From Euglena gracilis (Eukaryota; Euglenida; Euglenophyceae; Euglenales), in the NCBI GenBank assembly GCA_039621445.1, contig CP154954.1, positions 37,867,703 through 37,931,702 on the forward strand: 64,000 bases of DNA, given 5' to 3'. The position numbers and the translations under genes were made by a program. Positions 61,090-64,000 of this stretch are shown here, piece after piece; the stretch's first letter is position 1, and each line of letters begins with the position of its first letter. Below the pieces are notes generated by a model, which was not told the DNA's origin, did not search any database, and saw nothing but the letters and a program-made list of their open reading frames with translations.

Positions 61090-62404
61090 TTTCAAATATG
61101 AGACCCCACTTCCAGCCTTCACTTTGCCTTGTTTTATTTTTCTTGTCAAAAATCAGGCCACCGAGAAGAGGACATATAGTCGACAGTGGCAAGACCTCAT
61201 CCGCATTGGCTAAGCTGATCTCGACATTCCCTCGAAATCTTGGCTGAAAAAAAAAACAACCCACCTGGATTTGGGCCTTTTTGCCTGTTTCTGGGTTCCC
61301 GCCGGGTCCAGCCCAGTAGCTGGTAGGACCTCCCCTGGATCTCCCCCTCCCCGAGGGGTGGTAGAGCCTAACACCTTTTTCCAGCCATCCATTCCCTGAC
61401 AGCAACCCAGGGACAACTGCCCAGGGACATTCAAATTCCATCATTTTGCGGGGTTTTTTTGGAAATTTCAGCATTTTGGCGGATTTGCACTTTTCCACCA
61501 GAATCCCAAGACAACCTAAGATTGCGCGCTCCAGTTCAGTTTGCCCCAGTCAGATTGTTGCAGGTGAACAGAAAACCCCAAAAAAGTTTCAAAAAGGCTA
61601 CTTTGGTCATTTTGATTCCTTTTTTCAGTTGAATCCGGCTTCGGCAGGCTGCAAAAAGTTTATTGCCGCTCGACCCCTTGGGGGCAGGAAGGCCTGGTGG
61701 GGGGGGGTGGACCCCCCACCCGGAAGGTGGGGGGGGGGTGGGCCGAAAATTTTGCTTTAGAAGAGATTGCTTGTACCCCAGAGTTTGCTGTCAGAGAAAA
61801 ATTTTGGAAGCGATGTGAAGTGTGGCCATCTGTGTGAATGTTTGACATTCCAATGCGAGACATTGAGGAACAGCTTTGGAGCAGTTTTTTGGAAGATTCC
61901 TTCGCCTCCCACATTTGTGAAACTTTGAGTGCTAGCTTTGCCCCACTTTTGGATGGAAGATGCGAAGTCATCTTGTAGGATCAATATGCAGACCCTTGAA
62001 GACATTCCCACCAACTCCATTTGAATCTTAACATCTGCTGTGAAATTTTCAGTTCCTTGGTTCAGATTGTTTCAGACGGGTGGCCCCGAGCGGATTTCCG
62101 GTGGTGGTCGCTGTGGTGGTCGGCCCGACCTGGTCGGGCCGACCATGAGGTCGGGCCGACCACCATTTTTTTGCACTACCCCCCCCCCTTTCTGGAAATT
62201 TAAGCCCCCCCCTGAAAATTTTTTTTTGCCCAAATCACCCCAAAACCAGTCAAAACCCACTTAAATGGCTCCAGAACCCACCAATCGGGGGTGAATATGC
62301 AAAAACTTGGAGGGGAAATGCCCATTTTGGGCCACTTTTGGCAAAAGAACACCTCTCCCCAACGGATTTTCAATATAATTGCAAAAATTTTCACAAAAAG
62401 GATT
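61090..62404. repeat. Intergenic stretch with a GGTCGGGCCGACC palindrome
   Basis: 62,112-62,162 holds GGTGGTCGGCCCGACC, TGGTCGGGCCGACCA and GGTCGGGCCGACCACC in succession, so several foldings are possible. A G-run palindrome (GTGGACCCCCCACCCGGAAGG) lies at 61,707. Elsewhere no gene recognised. Confidence 0.6.
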
Positions 62405-62580
62405 TAGCCCTCCAAGTATGTTGCCAACATAGAGGGGATTTTGTTATTTGAGGGGGGTGCGGGGGGGGGGCGGAGCCCCCCCCGCACATGAAAAAGTGAG
62501 CCACAAAAACAACTTTTCCCCCGAGTATGTTGCCAACTCAAGGGATTTTCTTATTTGACGGTCGGATGGGGGTGGAGGGA
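62405..62580. repeat. GTATGTTGCCAAC direct repeats
   Basis: AAGTATGTTGCCAACATAG...GGGATTTTGTTATTTGAGG (62,415-62,455) and GAGTATGTTGCCAACTCAAGGGATTTTCTTATTTGACGG (62,523-62,561) flank a G-run hairpin (GCGGGGGGGGGGCGGAGCC). Confidence 0.7.
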
Positions 62581-62788
62581 GGAGTTTCGTGCCTCTCGTG
62601 ATTGCATTTCTAAAGGATTTTCATGTAATCCCTGTTTCATCATTGTTTTTTTTCCCCTCCGGGCCCCCATCAAGGGTCCACCGACCCCCCACCGACCAAA
62701 GATTTCCATCTGGGGGTGTTTATTTAAGCGTAAGACCCCCCCCCCCCCCACCAGTCAACCGCCATGCGCCCCGAAGGCCGCCTGGCCG
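62581..62788. other. Short non-coding spacer
   Basis: Leads into the GGCCGAAGGCC-rich start of the tandem duplication. The phrase GAGGAGTTTCGTGCCTCTCG (62,580) is echoed as GGGAGTTTTCTGCCTCTCG at 63,801. Confidence 0.5.
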
Positions 62789-62944
62789 AAGGCCGTGCAT
62801 CGGCCGAAGGCCGATGCCCGCGCAGCGGCCGAAGGCCGCTGCAATTCAGAACTTGAAAAGTTGATGACGTTAATTAAAGGAGTAGGGTTAGGGTCAAGTT
62901 TCCATCCCAAACTGTCCCATCCCATCCCCTCAACGTCGTTAAAT

Positions 62945-63107
62945 TGGTGTCTGCAGGGGACCCAGCGAACCCAAAGAGGCGCCCAACTAGGGTTAAAAAC
63001 ATTGGGGGACCCGAGCGAGGCGCCGAAGGCGCCGAGCGAGGGTCCCCCAATGTGTAGTAAGCGTAGTTGGGCGCCTCTTTGGGGTAGCTTGTGCCGTGCA
63101 GGCACCA
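62945..63107. mobile_element. 163-bp foldback element, copy 1
   Basis: The arms run inwards from TGGTGTCTGCAGGGGACC and its complement, through AAAGAGGCGCCCAACTA, to GGGGGACCC...GGGTCCCCC around a GAGGCGCCGAAGGCGCC loop hairpin. The right arm has several mismatches. No target duplication was identified. Confidence 0.75.
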
Positions 63108-63368
63108 CTTTTTCACGCATCAGTCACCGACCCTTCAGCTGGTCGATCGACCCTTCGACTGTTTGGTGGCAGGCTGGAAGGGTGGGCTGGCTAGTCGGCC
63201 GAAGCTGGCTAGAAGGCCGTGCATCGGCCGAAGGCCGATGCCCGCGCAGCGGCCGAAGGCCGCTGCAATTCAGAACTTGAAAAGTTGATGACGTTAATTA
63301 AAGGAGTAGGGTTAGGGTCAAGTTTCCATCCCAAACTGTCCCATCCCATCCCCTCAACGTCGTTAAAT

Positions 63369-63531
63369 TGGTGTCTGCAGGGGACCCAGCGAACCCAAAG
63401 AGGCGCCCAACTAGGGTTAAAAACATTGGGGGACCCGAGCGAGGCGCCGAAGGCGCCGAGCGAGGGTCCCCCAATGTGTATTAACCCTAGTTGGGCGCCT
63501 CTTTGGGGTAGCTGGTCCCCTGCAGGCACCA
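63369..63531. mobile_element. 163-bp foldback element, copy 2
   Basis: As copy 1, but with a better-preserved right arm (TATTAACCCTAGTTGGGCGC, GGTCCCCTGCAGGCACCA). Nearly the whole length can pair with itself. The centre again is the GGCGCCGAAGGCGCC hairpin found in the hAT-like families. Confidence 0.8.
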
Positions 63532-63606
63532 CTTTTTCACGCATCAGTCACCGACCCTTCAGCTGGTCGATCGACCCTTCGACTGTTTGGTGGCAGGCTG
63601 GAAGGG

Positions 63607-63765
63607 GGGGGCTAGTCGGCCGACTAGTCGGCTGACTAGCCAATTGGTTGGCCGACCGACAACGCCAACTGGTCGGTTGGCCTAGTCGGCAGCTGGTCGG
63701 TGAGACAGGGGGGGGAGCCAGTTGGCCGACTGGTCGGCGAACTACCCACTCTGTGCTACTGAGTC
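63607..63765. repeat. GGCCGACTAGTCGGC palindromic cluster
   Basis: Repeated GTCGGCCGACTAGTCGG, CAATTGGTTGGCCGACCG and CAACTGGTCGGTTGGCC words, mutually complementary. Likely able to fold extensively. Confidence 0.75.
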
Positions 63766-64000
63766 AACTGCCGACTTTTAAACTCCCCCTGGGTGGAGGG
63801 GGGAGTTTTCTGCCTCTCGTGAGAGTCATGGCCAGTTTCCCCCCTAGGACCCCCCAGGACCCACCGGGGGGCGGTACCCACTTTAGAATAACCTGAACTT
63901 GTGCTGCAAAATCTCTGCCAAAAAAATGCGGGACCCACCAAGGACCCCCCCCAGCACCCCCCCAGGACCCCCCCAGCACCCCCCGAAGGAGCCCCCCAGG
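63766..64000. repeat. CCAGGACCCCC array, second locus
   Basis: ACCCCCCAGGACCCACCGG, GGGGGGCGGTACCCAC (63,851-63,883) matches 38,545-38,575. The edge (63,930-64,000) is CCCCCAGGACCC/CCCCCAGCACCC units continuing past the window. Confidence 0.8.

Larger units (their letters stand above)
62789..63606. repeat. 394-bp near-tandem duplication (offset 424 bp)
   Basis: 62,789-63,182 and 63,213-63,606 are almost the same, from AAGGCCGTGCATCGGCCGAA to GGTGGCAGGCTGGAAGGG, separated by 30 bp. Each holds CGGCCGAAGGCCG palindromes, GTAGGGTTAGGGTC, and a 163-bp foldback. Differences cluster in the right arm of the foldback in copy 1 (GTAGTAAGCGTAG for GTATTAACCCTAG, TTGTGCCG for TGGTCCCC). Confidence 0.95.

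Noticed and set aside
62886-63320. GTAGGGTTAGGGTC as a telomeric repeat
   Set aside because: Only two TTAGGG-like units in each copy of a tandem duplication; no array.

Overview
The window reads as nuclear DNA of a eukaryote, probably an alga or other protist. I cannot assign the lineage from sequence alone. The grounds are: spliced-looking exon fragments with very GC-rich third codon positions, tyrosine-recombinase (DIRS-type) retrotransposon remains, many short non-autonomous DNA transposons with 8-bp target duplications, CA/TG microsatellites and polypurine tracts, and an extreme density of poly-C and poly-G runs. No complete gene is visible, and there is no bacterial-style gene packing. 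Most long open frames are accidental readings through repeats.

Layout. 1-13.2 kb: a CA-rich repeated module (1-0.6 kb), a 2.2-kb minisatellite of 29-bp units (2.64-4.80 kb), a 476-bp tandem duplication that carries a transposon together with its target duplications (5.5-6.46 kb), a second copy of the CA module (8.16-9.67 kb), two more short transposons, and candidate exons at 5.3, 6.75, 10.7-11.9 and 12.6 kb. 13.3-23.6 kb: two copies of a ~3.5-kb segmental duplication (13.35-17.06 and 20.15-23.59 kb) flank another CA-module copy (18.17-19.90 kb). 23.6-30.6 kb: nested transposons, shared repeat blocks, and two candidate exons preceded by the same repeat ending in a splice-acceptor-like site. 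30.7-45.7 kb: a graveyard of DIRS-like elements. Two damaged copies lie head to head (31.0-34.86 kb minus, 34.86-38.06 kb plus), a third lineage lies at 39.19-41.48 kb, and a recombinase tail lies at 44.8-45.7 kb. 45.7-64 kb: mostly low-coding sequence with eight or so further short inverted-repeat elements, a 394-bp tandem duplication built around a 163-bp foldback, and C-rich arrays at the right edge.

The best-supported novelty is a set of three hAT-like non-autonomous families. Termini are CAGGCT..., CAGGGGTTTT...TTAAG and CAGGGTTYGATATAAGG. Most copies have exact or 7/8 8-bp target duplications, and one has a matching empty site inside a paralogous duplication. All three carry a similar central GCGCC hairpin. 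The DIRS remains share a 3-prime design: recombinase, an inverted ~70-bp core, a ~100-200-bp spacer, then a direct copy of the core. Three recombinase tails can be compared residue by residue, and only one keeps both the catalytic His and Tyr.

Everything here was read by eye. Protein-family calls rest on motif recognition, and exon boundaries are inferences from splice-like sites plus codon bias.
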